Source of the DNA: Haplomitrium mnioides
Lineage: Eukaryota; Marchantiophyta; Haplomitriopsida; Calobryales
Assembly (NCBI GenBank): GCA_049999725.1
Contig: JBNGIS010019962.1
Span: 1 to 60,841 of the forward strand
DNA length: 60,841 nucleotides
Reading direction: 5' to 3'
The translations under genes and the position numbers were made by a program. Each line of letters begins with the position of its first letter. Within the stretch, counting starts at the first letter, position 1. The notes beneath the pieces were generated by a model. It did no database searches. It saw only the letters and a program-made list of their open reading frames with translations, and was not told the DNA's origin. Shown one piece after another: positions 49,249 to 60,841 of the stretch.

Positions 49249-52144
49249 TGTCACTCTCCTCCTTCAGGCCTTAACCTTCACAAGTGCCACTAGGAAGGCA
49301 GAGGAGGACAAAAACAAGGGAATAAGGTTCTTTTATGAGATGGCCTTTATCTAGTTATCACTTTGAGGCTTTAATGAATCTCTCTTTACCTTACCAGCCC
49401 TTTCTTCACCTCAACATTCACAACATCAGCCAATCTACTCATTCACCCACAATGCCAAAAAATACATACACACAAACCCAAGTATCTATGTGGAAATCTT
49501 CAATGTAATTCAGGGGTTCCAAATCTGGACCTAGCTACATTGTATACACTTCAGGAGCAGAATGCAATGATCTCAGAGTCACAGGATTATGTCAGGGGAC
49601 TTGACTCCCCCTTTACAGGGTTGTTTCAAGGTCTGAACAACTGATACATGTATGAGCCTAGTTCTAATTGTTGCGTATATAACATAACAAAATTCAAATC
49701 TAACTAACATACTCATACTCAATTACAAACATACACACTCATTGCACCTCACCAATTCAGAGGCCTTGCAAGACCACTAGGACTGATCTTCCTAGCAAAC
49801 TCCTCCTTTCTTCCTCAGCTTACCACCTCAATCTTCCTTTTATCTCCCACGCACACACCCTTCTTCTAGATAGTTTTTCAACTTCCCTCGTAAGAAGCCC
49901 TAGATTTACTTCCTCAAGCTAAGAAGAGGATTTCTTTCACTTCCACCTCTGGAAGACAGTCCTCTCGACTGTTGGTAGCTCACTCCACCTCTGAGCCTTG
50001 AACAAGTCCTCTCCGTAGTACGCAAGCACTAATGCAGCTACCCTCTTCTCAGCTCCACTTGAAAGATAACACCAAAGCACACTCTGAGCACTTTGGGTTG
50101 ATGCTCCAACATAGAGGATGCAAAGATAACCCCAAGATCCCACTTGGTAATCTCTCCCAAATTCTCAAAAAAACGGATCCTCTTCAAATCTCCCATATCG
50201 ATTCACCTCCGCTACAAGTCCACCCGTAGGGATGAGTTCACCTAGATCGCCCGAGCCTCTAGAGCTCCTCGCCCAGCGATTCTCGGTGCCTCTCTAGTCC
50301 ACCTCCACCCCTGCTAGCCCCTTACACAAGTACACTCGCCTCATGTAAATTCTCACTGGAATTTTTTCTGCTTTACCTCGTTGCATCTTCTTTGTCCCGA
50401 GATCGCTTACGCATCTCTAGCTTGCTTGCACACCAACCCGATCTAAATCGAAGCCCGTCAATGTATACCCTTCAAGCTTTCACCTCTCCGAATCCTTCCC
50501 GTTTGAAAAGGTAGTTATTCCCGTTAGGCTGAGACCCAAACGTGGCGACATCTGTCTCGTCTATTCGCAGGATGCTTCCAAGTACAACGGTCAGATGAGG
50601 TTGAGTCCGAGGAATCTCACGGACTGAGATTCCAAAGATTCTCAAGGAATCAAGTCCAAAGAACCCCACGGAACAGAGTGCCGAAGAATCCCACGGAAAA
50701 AGAGTCTAAAGGAATCTCGCGGATTTGAGTTCGAAGATTCCCACGGATTCGAGTCCACAGAACCCAACGGAAACCAGAGCCCATTGTTGATTTTTCCTCT
50801 ATTGTCGTCATTCGACACCGCATTCAACCTGGAAGTTGGACCAACGTATTGACCTTGTTCTGTAGTTGACTGCGGATCCTAGTCCGAAGAATCCAACGGA
50901 CAAGGAAGTCTAAAGGATCTCTCGGACTCCTCCGAAGTGCCACGTGTCCAAGGCTGACTTTCTTTTGTAGCCGACGTCTGACGCTATTTTCAACAAGAAA
51001 GGTGGACCACCACGCTAACCTCCATCCGTGGTTGACTTCTCTCTGACTCGAAGGATCCAACGGGCTCTGCCAAAGCCCCACGTAATTCGAGGTCGCGCCG
51101 TCCGATGTCGTTTTCAATAGGGAAGGTGGACCGTCGCGCTGACCTGGTTCCGAAGAATCCAACAAGCTCCTCCAAAGTGCCCTGTGTCCGCTGAATCTCC
51201 CAGACACATGTGAGGATGCCACGTTTCCAAGGGAGCGCCGTTCGACGCCATTTTCAATGGGAAAGTTTGACCGCCGTGCTGACCTTAGGTTTCGAAGAAG
51301 ACCACGGACACCCCCATATCGGCCACGTTTTCGCAAAGACCCACGGGCCTCTTGCACTTGCCACGTCTCCGCTGAAGCCTTTGAACACTCCTAGGCTCGC
51401 CACGTCTCCGCAATACCCCATGGACACCCTAACCCACCACATCTCCGCAAAACCCCACGAACACCCTGGGCCCACCACGTCTCCGTTGACTCTCCCGGAG
51501 CCCTTCGAAGATGCCACGTTTCCGCAAAGGCCCACGAACACTCATGCATCTGCCACATTTCCACAAAGACTCGCAGACACTAAAGGAAGGGGTCGCGGAC
51601 CCCAGTAGAACTCGTTTAACGTCTGAGGGATTGAAGTATACCCCGATCCTTGGCCTAGTGGCTGCTCATGAAGGCCCTGGCCCCTCCTTTCTCTTCCCAA
51701 TCTCTACTTCTGGTGGGCGGCATCTGGAGGCTTGCATTGCGGCTTTTCCTTGTCTGTGGTCCCCATCACTCTTGAGCGCTCTTGGATCTCCGCCCCGTAG
51801 CTTTGATTCTCCTCCTCCGGCCCCCGCTCCTTCCTCACTTCTGAGGTTGCCCTCCTTTCCTCCTACTAGGGCCTCAATTCTTGCATCCGATGATACTTAC
51901 AAGTTTTCTTTTGCTTCCGCCAAAATTTAGTGGTGCCCCCCTACTCGGTGGCTACCACAACTCCCTTCTCTCCTTCCAAAACAATCCCCTTCCACTCCTT
52001 GGATCTCGGCAATCCGTTTGTACTCACTGATTGGAGTTGATCCGCTGCTTCCGAGGTACTTTAATACTTACAAGAGGGAAATTGTGCCAAGGCCACCTCC
52101 GATCTCATGAATTCTTCCTTAGTGCCCCATGTCACTGGCTGACA
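49249..52144 (-). repeat. 5' LTR of inner element (2896 bp)
   Basis: This is the partner of 41947-44842. In element orientation it runs from TGTCAGCC at 52144 to GTGACA at 49249. The copies differ at scattered sites and by small indels that cancel out to the same length. Confidence 0.95.
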
Positions 52145-52149
52145 GCCAT
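52145..52149. repeat. Target-site duplication, right copy
   Basis: GCCAT, one mismatch from GTCAT at 41942-41946. Confidence 0.7.
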
Positions 52150-52645
52150 GAAATCAGCATAGTATCTAATGGTGAAGATTCACAAGTCCAGGTGTGACAC
52201 CACCATCCAGTGCATGATATGGCGCAAATGCATCATGCAAAGCATCCTCTACCAATCTGGATGCTTGTAACTACCACAACCTTTTGTTACTTCCACTAGT
52301 AGGACTCACCTCACCCAACAATGTTGTTGGCTTTATAAACTTTGAAGATGGTTCATCAATGGAAGGAATATTGGCTACATGTACATTCTCTTCCAACAAG
52401 TTGGAATAATTGGTGATCAACTCACAGAATATTGATAACGCTATAGGCTGTGATAGTGGACCTCCAATTGGTCTACTGAATCTAATAGGCAACCTACTCA
52501 CTCATGCCTCTTCAAATTGCCATCCAAGCCAATAGAACACTAACTCATCCCAAAAATCAATAATGAACCCCATGGGATATAGCACTATACACCCCACCAA
52601 AACATTATAAGACTCAACCTTGGTGAATATAGCTTGAGCGCTCAC

Positions 52646-52879
52646 CTATGAGCTATCTATAGGATGATCAACTTGCACTCTAACCTCGATCTCTCCACAT
52701 ATGATGTGTTGTGTGGGTGAAGGTCCTCCCATTGAAGTCTGGATTGAAAAAAGGCAAATCTCTACATCCCTTGGCCTCAATCCCAATCTCTGCACAACTG
52801 ACTTGCTTAACATCAAAGGTTGTCCACTTGTATCCAATAGCTTATTGGCTTGCTTGTATACCATATTGAAGGGACCCAC
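52646..52879 (-). pseudogene. Protease of outer element
   Basis: A 77-codon minus-strand frame with the retropepsin active site LLDTSGQPLMLSKSVVQRL (Asp-Thr-Ser-Gly where Asp-Thr/Ser-Gly is expected) followed by a typical downstream segment. It was separated from its reverse transcriptase by the inner element. Confidence 0.65.
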
Positions 52880-53649
52880 AAGTCAAAAAATACCACTTCG
52901 ATTATTGAGAGACACCACACTAGGTCAGTATCTGGTCCTCTCAAATGATGGTAAGGTTGATAACTCCATCAACCGGGCCAAAGAAGCATGCCATGTCTCA
53001 CCTCTAGACATAGAGGCATCTGCATTGGTTGCTCTATTCATAGGTCTCACCTCCATACTGGAAGTAGCACCCCGAGTCTCTCCATATAATGTGGCTGCCA
53101 ACTTGAACACCTTATTTGGTGTGACTCTTCTGGTCAACACATCCATAGCTGAAAACAATGGTTTCTATACTACTAACTTGGCTATCTTCATAGCCAAAGA
53201 CACACTCTCCTCCATTTTAATTGATTTCTCTTTTTCCCTAGCAGTCTAAGTTGGATGCATAGAAGTAGTCTTCACCAAATCTGTCAACTCAAATGGATGT
53301 AGAAGCCTACTTGCTTATCCCCCCTTTAAGGATCCAACTCCACCACTACTCCTCTAGGCTCAAAAGCCTTGCATGTTGCTCTATCAAAGCTGCAGATGCA
53401 TCAATGTAGGTTGTCTCACACATAAATCCTATGCCAACTAATCCTCCATCACCTTCATATAAAGTTGGCTTCAGCTCTAGAGTTGGGCCTCGCTTGTGAT
53501 GTAGTCATAATAGCTAATTGCTGCTCCAACTATGCAATTCTAGCATCATTTGGATCCACAGTAGCAGTTGGAACACCTATCCCAGCTCTCTTAGCTAGTG
53601 ATGCTCCTCGACCACGACCACCTTTCCCGCTTGTAACTTGCCTACCTAT

Positions 53650-54747
53650 GTGAGCTCCTCCTCATCGCAACTCCAAGTGAAGTGAAAAACAAATATCCTT
53701 GGTGTGACCCATGACTCCACAATGGTCACATTGTCGCTGGCCAATTAGACTTGCATCTACATAATGCACTGCTTGTGGCCTCTTTGCCTTTGGACATTGC
53801 TTTTGCAAATGATCTCCACCACAGGTCCAACAACCTAACTACTGATTTGCATAAGATGGTAATGCCTTCTATCCACCTGGCTGTCCTCGAGCCTTCTAGC
53901 CTTCTCATGGCACAAACTGTGATGTAGATGTGGCTGGAGATGAAAAATTTGGCACTTTCTTTTGAAAACCAACAGTGACTACTCTCTCATTACTAGGTTG
54001 AGCTCAATACACTCTGACAATGTAAAACAAATGGCTAGAGTAGGATCAAAATCTCTAAGAAGGATGGCATCTCTCACTCTGAAAGATGACAAACTCCTCT
54101 TCAAATCTCTATTAAGAATGGCATACTAGAACTGGAGAGCTTGAGCCTCTGTCACCCATTTTGTGACATTGATGAGCCTTCTCATCCAGGTGTAGGCTTC
54201 TCTCAAACTCTCTCCAAAGGCGCTAGAACTCTTGAAGACTCTTCAACTTATCAGCCCTTATGCCTTGGTAGTTCTGCCTCAAAAGCTCAAAAAACTCAAC
54301 CATATGGTTAAACAATGGGATTCCTCCACTCTCTGTTGTAGTGACTAGTATAGGTATACTGAAAACTCCTCCTGCCTATGAAGCACCAATGTTGTAGCTA
54401 GTGCTACTAGAGGATGCAATATGGGTTGTAGGGTAATGGGTACTTGCCCTTCCACTATAGGTAATGGAGATGTAATTGGGTGACCAATATTGTCTTCAAT
54501 CCTCAATCTCAATCAAATGAGCACGCCATAATTCATGATAATCATCCATAGGTGGCTCTTCCAAGTGTTGAAACAAACCTTTCCATACAATAAAAGGTGT
54601 TAACAAAGCAGAATTTGGCAATGTTTGAAGATCACACCAAGTGTCAAACTCTTGGATGAAATCATCTAGATCAATAGTGCCTACTACACCAGAGAATCTC
54701 CTCAACCTTTTTTTGGGCCCATACATCTCATCCATATCCCACGACAA
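53650..54747 (-). pseudogene. Gag of outer element with two zinc knuckles
   Basis: Capsid N-terminal part 54747-54496 (MSWDMDEMYGPKKRLRRFSG, DLDDFIQEFDTWCDLQ). More capsid lies in another frame at about 54210-54020 (LREAYTWMRRLINVTKW, EAQALQFWYAILNRDLKRS). The nucleocapsid is at about 53830-53650 with CWTCGGDHLQKQC and CDHCGVMGHTKDIC. Several stops break the frame. Confidence 0.8.
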
Positions 54748-54853
54748 AAGGGAGTGTACTTGAGTGCTAGAAAGAGTTTCTTCTCTTTGTTTGATGTATG
54801 GTCACTTACCAGTTGTTGAGTCACTCCTACTACATGTTGAAGCTTGATGCCAT

Positions 54854-56503
54854 TGTGAGTGATTCCATATTGCAAGCTTACACTCCTTGGCTTTGTGTTG
54901 ACATATGCTCAACTGAACTCATTCACAAGTTGTGTTGTTGCCACTCAGCCACTTGCACATAAGTAAGCTAATATGTGCAAATTAGCACAAGTGACCCTTC
55001 CTTCTTCTCAATATAGAGGACACCATGCTTGCCAATCCTAGTTGATTGGTCTGCTTCTCAACCTAGAAACAAACTTGAAAACAAACCAGAACAGAATACT
55101 ATCGCTCTTCTCATGAGCACCGTAGACCAATCTTCGGTTTTTTGCAAACAAATTTTCAGACTTTCTTGCTTTACTTCAGTAAAAATCTGGGCTTCCAGAT
55201 AGCTTGCACCCTAAGAGTATGCTAGTGGACTTCTACCACCCTTGCACCGCTCAGCGGAGGGTCTGGTTCAGCCTCTCTTTGATTTCAGAAATTGTTTCTT
55301 TCACCAAAATCAGAGTTCAATTACCCTTGCTCTATGTTGCAAACAGATTCTTGGCAGTGGGTCTCTTCTTAACCTCTCACCTACAAACAGAGTATGGCCC
55401 TATTTTGAGTCAGCCCAAGGTTTTTCTATCAACCCAGACAAAGCACTCCCTTCTCCAGTATTCTGTCTTGGCTTTTCTACTCTTTATCTGCAAACAAAGC
55501 TTGCTACATTGATATGTAGAACTCGAGTCTCACTTTGTGAATCAAGGCTCAGACCAAATTTACCTTCAGCTCATAACATAGCCTACTCATACTATTTGAC
55601 TAAATCTTCTTTGAACAATTATAACTCCAACAAACCTATCTTTTGCAGCAAATTTGTTCCTCCCAAGCGGATTCTTCTTGATTTGTGCCAAAACAAAGTA
55701 TCCGCTCTGTAACTTGATGATCACAAATACAAAGCTTTTTCTCTGATTTCCCTCTTTCATGTCTTTTGTCAGATTTGGTTTGTTGGATTTGGTTTGTTGG
55801 ATTTGGTTTGTTGGACCTTTGAATAGGGTATGATGCTCCATGCTTGCAGCTTGACAAAATCTGAGCAATAAGATTGCTCGATGATTTTTAGGGCTTCCTT
55901 TTTGCAACTCATTAGATATACAACAAATTACCTTCTACGAATCTTCTAGAGCTTGACGATTCTGACAATGGCTGCTCAACAATCTCTTGGTTGAGCAAAC
56001 CCTCAAATCATCTTCCACACCTTTGAATATCCTTCTCAAGATCTATTGTAGCAACATGACACACCAGAAATTCTGCAATTGATTTTTCTTCAGTTTTTTC
56101 ACAAACCAGCAATCGCCAGCAGAATTTCTTCTACAAATCTTTAGCACGCCAAGATGCCACAGACACACACCTCTAGTCTTTTGATCAAATTTCTCACTCG
56201 CAATCTAAGATACCATAGATACTCCATAGAGAAATATGAAATCTTTCGATGTGTTTTTCTTGAGTGATACCTTCTCAAGAAATTCAAGTGTTGATTTTTC
56301 GAGATCAAAACCAGTGAACCTTTGCTTATAAGGAATCCATACTTCTCTAAGAACTGCAATACCTCAACTCTCCTCTTGGTTCATACAAAATGGACATAAA
56401 AAAATAACCTTTCGATGAGAGTGCATGGCCTTATATACTAATGCACAAAAAGATGAAAAACTCAAAATACCTAAAAATAGAAATCTACATGGATTGGTGT
56501 GAC
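54854..56503 (-). repeat. 5' LTR of outer element (probable extent)
   Basis: On the minus strand it begins TGTCACACC at 56503 and ends in CTCACA at 54854. A primer-binding-like TGGCATCAAGC follows directly (54852-54842). Only the first 250 bp have a visible partner on the left. A 14-bp unit GATTTGGTTTGTTG is repeated three times in tandem at 55772-55813. Confidence 0.55.
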
Positions 56504-56509
56504 ACAAAG

Positions 56510-57590
56510 CTTTTGTCACATAGGTTTGCATGGTAGAAAAAAGGGTAGTATATAAAGCACTAATATTTTTCATCTTTCTAGTTTCTTTTCTCATTTTTCT
56601 TTAGAAAACTTGTACTACTTTCTCTTTAGAAATTTTTTGATATATTAGCATCTATTGAGAATATTTTCTTAAATCATTCCTTGATTTTTTAAACTTTTTG
56701 ATTAGTATTTTTAAATGGAAAGAATGTTCAAAAGCAAGGAGCGATTAGAATTTCAAGATTCATATTCTTAAAAAAGTGGTACTTTTGAACAACAATTCAA
56801 TATACTTTTGAATTGTCATTATGAGGAGAGAAGCATTGGAAAACCAAGAGTGTCAAGTATGATGGCAAGTATTTTGGGCAAAACCATGCTAAGTGCTGAA
56901 CAAGACACATCAATAGAGGAAGATCGTGTGAGTGAACCCTATGCTTAAATAGAGTCAACGATTGAATCCTATGCACACATAGGATCCAAGACTCAACGCT
57001 ATGTGCGCATTGGATCAAATGTTTTGGGTAAGCAATCAAATTTTATTTATTCTCAAGATTTTCAAAACACAAGGACCAATGACCATGAAAGGTTTGACAC
57101 TACAATCTCAAGCTTTGATATTTGAGAAAAAGAAAGACACCATCAAGTCAACAACCAGACATTCAAGTCATAGTTACTAGAGATTTTTGGTTTAAGTCAT
57201 AGTTATCATAGAGTTGTGGAGGTTTCTTCCTTAGCAATAGATGACGATGATGATATAGAAGATCCAAATTTATTTGTTCAAAAGACTATAAGCATTGAAT
57301 AAGATGATTGTCTACATTTTGAAGGTGATGTTATCATCTTTGGCAACACTTAGACAAATACTGAACCCTATACAAGCTGGACCTCTAAACAAGAATAGAA
57401 GGTCCTCTCAAAACGAAAATTATTTGAGGGAATATTCAAATGGGAGTATAGGCAATGACTCGAGCAAATAGTCTCCATCATTGAATATTTCTTTGGAGTT
57501 AGCACCAAGAGCTCTAATTGTCTTACAAAAGACATTTTCTTATGCTTAAGATATTGACAAAAATTTTGTTTGACTTGGTCAAGTTCTCCT
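56510..57590. other. AT-rich spacer beyond the outer element
   Basis: No recognisable gene. Two or three copies of the GCGCATAGACT-related unit, here with CGCATNGGATC, occur at 56935-57015. Confidence 0.4.
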
Positions 57591-59363
57591 ACATCTCAAG
57601 CTCGTCTACACAAGAACTTTTTCTTAAGGAAAAAACATAGTTTTTACCTCAAAAAATAAAGAAAATGACGTTATTTTTTAAAACAAAAACTTTGTGAGTT
57701 TTAAAGCTTCATTTTTTTCAATTTTAACAACCATAATTAAAAGAGAATCAATTTCATTATCCAAAATCAATCCATATTCTTAGTTTTTATGAAAAGTAAG
57801 AATATCTTGAAATCGATGAAAAGTGTAGAACTATGTTATGTTTTCACAAGAAACTTGCATTTATTATTGATAACATTTAGAAGCTCAAAAGCTGAAATAT
57901 ACATTAGAATAAGTTATTTTGAAATTAGTTTGGTTGCCTAAACTTTATGTGCGCATAGACAAGGTGCTCCTTGAAACTTATTTTTTGGAAAAAAAAAATA
58001 GAAAACACAAGGAAACTACCCAAGTGGACTAGAAGTCAAGGAAATGAGTTTGGAATCATAAGGCACAAAAACCAACAAAATGAAACATTGCATAGATTTT
58101 GGAGCTCTTTTTTCAAGTTCAAGCAAGAAGGAAAGTTTGTTTTGTAAATGAAAATCCATTAGCACAAAGGTTACAGAAGGAATACTTTAGAGGGTTTCAG
58201 CAATTAAAAATATTTTTTAGTTTAGAGAACCATATACACAAAGGAGTCATAGTTTAGAATCAAAAAGGTAGTCTTTGCATGTGGAAGCTTGAGGGTCGTA
58301 TATCAATGTTAGTACGTGGGGAAAGCTTGGACTTCCACAAGAAAGTCTACGCACACATAGGAATTCGAGCTCAACATCTGAATAATCAACACAAAAGTCT
58401 ATAAGCGCATAGGAATCCAAACTCAACATTTGGACACTTGCCAACAAAGACTATGTTGAACTTAGGTTTTATGTTTTGCAATAGAAAAAGCCGCTACTTT
58501 GAACCATGAACAGGCTACTTAGAACATGAACTTTATTTTTTGAGAAAAATTGTGATTTTTTAATTCAAAAAACATACAAAAAAACAAGTTATTTTTTAAA
58601 AACAAAAAATACGTTTTTTGGATTTGTTTTTGGTCGTTTCAACAAGCATAATCGAGCGAGAGTCAATTTTGGTATGCAAAATCAATCAATATTATTAGTT
58701 TTTATGAAAATATTGGAAAACTTGAATTTGATGGAAAGCATAAAAATTATAGTAAGTTTTCACCAAAAAATTGCATTTATCAATGATTATGATTCTAAGC
58801 CTAAAAGTTGAAATACAAGTCACAAGAAGCTATTTTGAAATATGTTTGATTACACAAACTCTAGGTGTGTAGACATGGTACTCTTTCAAACTTTTTTGTT
58901 AGAAAAAATTTACAAAACATAAAGGAAAAACCCGATTGGACTAGAAGTCAAGGGAATAGGTTTGCAATGGTAAACACAAAAATGAAGAAAATGAAACATG
59001 ACATGGATATAAGAGCTTTATTTTAAACTTCAGGAAAGAAGTAAGCTTTCACTTGTATTTGAAAATCCATGCAATCACAAGTTGGGCTTTCAAAAAGGTT
59101 TCAGCATTTAAAAATATTTCATAATTCAACGAAGTATATACACAAACGTATCATAGTTCAAAATCAAAAAGGCAGTAGCTAAGTAGATTGAATTAAGATT
59201 GTAAACAAGAAACATCTCCAAGTTCTAGACTTGATTTAACTAAACAAAGGTCTCAAGATTTATAAAAGAGTCTATAACTTGTGTACAAACAAAGTTGTAA
59301 TCCGTAGTCTTTGTAAGAAGAAGCTTGAGGGTTGTACATGAGAAGTAGAACTTGTGGAAGGCT

Positions 59364-59643
59364 TGGACTTCCACCCCAAAGTCTAGGCACGCATAGGAAT
59401 CCAAGCTCAACATATGAACACTCCACCCCAAAGTCTCTACGCGCATAGAATCCAAGCTCAACATGTGAACACTCCACCCCAAAGTCTATGCGCGCATAGG
59501 AATCCGAACTCACCATATAAACACTCCACCCCAAAGTCTCTGCCCAATTATATATCCACGCTCAACATGTGAACACTCTACCCCAAAGTCTATGCGTGCC
59601 TATGAATCCGAACTCACCATATGAACATTCCACAACAAAGACT
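59364..59643. repeat. 52-bp minisatellite, about five copies
   Basis: The anchor CCACCCCAAAGTCT (or close variants) lies at 59371, 59423, 59474, 59526, 59578 and 59630, so the period is 51-52 bp. Each unit carries the CGCGCATAGGAATCC motif related to the GCGCATAGACT repeats. About two diverged units occur at the corresponding place in the previous long copy (58328-58450). Confidence 0.9.
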
Positions 59644-60073
59644 GATAAGAACCTAAGTTTTAGGTTTTGTAGAAGAGTTTTTATACGCACAATTTTGACT
59701 TACGAATCAAAGTCCATGTGCATATAGGGTTCACACTTCTACAACCAAGAATATAGGCTATAAACATTCTATTTTTTGCAACAAACTCTACGTATGCAAA
59801 AGAATTCAATTTCTAATTTGGAATCTAAAAGTAAAAACGGGTACAAAGCTCTACATTTGAGTCAAACAACGCAAAGGGTTTTAAGTTTTACATCAAAGCC
59901 CTAACAAGAAAAAAAATTAGTCAGTTTGGGCAGATGTTTTAGTAAGACAATAACCTTAAATTCTTCTAGAAAACAATAAAGTTGTAAATAAAATACTTAC
60001 ATTTTGGAGAAGAAAATATTTTTACAAAGCAAATAAACATATTAACTAAAGATTTAGATTTCATTTATAGAGA

Positions 60074-60173
60074 NNNNNNNNNNNNNNNNNNNNNNNNNNN
60101 NNNNNNNNNNNNNNNNNNNNNNNNNNNNNNNNNNNNNNNNNNNNNNNNNNNNNNNNNNNNNNNNNNNNNNNNN
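60074..60173. other. Assembly gap (100 N)
   Basis: A run of exactly 100 N in AT-rich repeat sequence, of conventional scaffold-gap length. Confidence 0.95.
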
Positions 60174-60199
60174 AAATAGATTTGCTTTAATGGTAGCTA

Positions 60200-60740
60200 G
60201 AGTAGTTTTCTTCAATTGGTTTTTTTTGTAAGAAGAAAATCAAAAGACAAAATTGTGATTTGTGTCACATGAAGGACATCAATATGTAACTTGGATTTGC
60301 GTTTCCCTTTTGTTGCTGCTATTTGTTCTGGGAAGTATTGTCCAAAAAATGCATCTTCAGCCAAACAAACAAACCATTGAACTCATACTCGTTTCGTGTT
60401 TGAAGGATCTTCCTCATCAAATGACAAAACTTTGAGAAATTTGGCAACCCAAAACGATTTGCCCTTTGGATCCAAAGATGCAACAACACAAATAAACATT
60501 CTAGCTTTCAACTCATGTAGATTGCCGAATTTATGCTCGTATCAAGCATTATGCGAAAGAGTCCCTTCTCGCGGCCTAGGTGCTCCATAATAGATTGCTC
60601 GACGTGAAGAAAGTATTTGTTGTACTGGTGTATCTGCTTTTGTTTGTAGAGCATCAAGCTGACAATCTAGACAAACATTTTGAGAATCATTACAAGTGTA
60701 ATAGCCGCTACTTTGAACAAGAAACAAGCTACTCAAAAAA
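60200..60740 (-). pseudogene. Fragment of an unidentified protein with BAH/SH3-barrel-like segment
   Basis: The minus-strand frame includes CLDCQLDALQTKADTPVQQI, then after one stop LHELKARMFICVVASLDPKG followed by SFWVAKFLKVLSFDEEDP, and after another stop VQWFVCLAEDAFFGQYFPE. The pattern (a Phe-Trp-Val start, an acidic loop, then Val-x-Trp-Phe and Gly-x-Tyr) resembles the beta-barrel of BAH-like domains often seen in plant mobile-element proteins. Two stops in about 100 codons mark it as a relic. The family is not identified. Confidence 0.35.
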
Positions 60741-60841
60741 AACTTTCTTTTTTTGGCAAAAAAATGTGATTTTTGAATTCAAAAAACGAGGTTCTTTTTA
60801 ATAAACAAAAAGTACATGAGTTCTTTGGATTTGTTCTTGGC

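Larger units (their letters stand above)
41947..52144 (-). mobile_element. Inner Ty3/gypsy element with 2.9-kb LTRs, integrase core deleted
   Basis: Both LTRs are 2896 bp (41947-44842 and 49249-52144) and begin and end with TG...CA. The internal region is only 4406 bp. Minus-strand order: primer binding site (49240-49222), gag (from ATG at 49042), protease (47846-47121), reverse transcriptase (about 46870-46300), RNase H (46111-45482), integrase remnant (45481-44960) and polypurine tract (44855-44846). It is flanked by GTCAT/GCCAT and sits inside the outer element. Stops and frameshifts in gag and reverse transcriptase, plus loss of the integrase centre, make it non-autonomous. Confidence 0.93.
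37334..56503 (-). mobile_element. Outer Ty3/gypsy LTR retrotransposon, old and interrupted
   Basis: Domains on the minus strand run in Ty3/gypsy order: gag with two zinc knuckles (54747 to about 53650), protease (about 52880-52646), reverse transcriptase (about 40760-40230), RNase H (about 39915-39640), integrase (about 39060-38440) and a PHD-like finger (38116-37880). About 250 bp of LTR homology is shared by 37334-37582 and 56255-56503. The right LTR probably spans 54854-56503 (TG...CA on the minus strand). A younger element at 41947-52144 is inserted between its protease and reverse transcriptase. Numerous in-frame stops and frameshifts show it is dead. Confidence 0.85.
57600..60841. repeat. 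Divergent long tandem duplication, third copy starting at the window edge
   Basis: Segments starting at CCGCTACTTTGAAC (58489) and again at about 60703 align at their starts. The block about 57600-58480 aligns with about 58540-59650, sharing GGACTAGAAGTCAAGG, AGTTTTTATGAAAA and GCTTGGACTTCCAC in the same order. The copies are divergent and AT-rich. Confidence 0.75.

Noticed and set aside
59364-59643. CRISPR-like regular repeats
   Set aside because: The 52-bp units are contiguous without unique spacers, are degenerate, and lie in a plant nuclear context. It is a minisatellite.

Overview
The window reads as nuclear DNA of a land plant (streptophyte). Two spliced host genes on the + strand have plant-type architecture: a VPS36 that has a GLUE domain but no NZF finger, and a long ABC1-like atypical kinase. 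Both have GT-AG introns whose phases can be followed through the coding sequence. The rest is mostly transposable-element debris. The LINE type and the family of a ParB/DNA-methyltransferase relic make me favour a non-flowering lineage (bryophyte, lycophyte, fern or streptophyte alga), but I cannot fix the organism from sequence alone. Two 100-base N gaps (1074-1173 and 60074-60173) show a scaffolded draft assembly.

Layout. 1-2.86 kb: repeat-rich LTR-retrotransposon fragment on the minus strand, with initiator-Met-type primer binding sites and a tandem array containing the first gap. 2.87-5.37 kb: no supportable gene. 5.37-7.84 kb: complete VPS36 in seven exons. 7.84-11.80 kb: no firm gene; it may hold the missing 5' exons of the next gene. 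11.80-21.40 kb: ABC1-like kinase in twelve resolved exons. Its second resolved intron has been enlarged to 3.9 kb by a decayed LINE. 22.6-26 kb: AT-rich repeats and inverted LTR fragments.

26.4-29.6 kb holds the most unusual item, a decayed, intron-bearing minus-strand gene. It joins a ParB-like domain to a beta-class DNA methyltransferase (motif IV before motif I). Its largest intron is packed with quasi-palindromic repeats carrying a GCGCATAGACT core. The same repeat family recurs at 29.7, 32.6, 56.9, 58.3 and 59.4 kb.

37.2-56.5 kb is a nested pair of Ty3/gypsy elements, both on the minus strand. The outer, old element (gag, protease, RT, RNase H, integrase) ends in a PHD-type zinc finger behind the integrase. 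It was split by an inner element at 41947-52144. The inner element has two 2896-bp LTRs, a 5-bp target duplication with one mismatch, an intact RNase H frame, and an integrase whose catalytic core is deleted. Its LTRs carry a dense cluster of GCCACGT (G-box/ABRE-core) motifs.

57.6-60.84 kb is a divergent long tandem duplication with an embedded 52-bp minisatellite. It also holds a minus-strand protein fragment with a BAH/SH3-barrel-like look. Functionally, only VPS36 (endosomal sorting) and the ABC1-like kinase (probably plastid or mitochondrial quinone/lipid homeostasis) look like working genes. They are adjacent on one strand but have no evident shared role.
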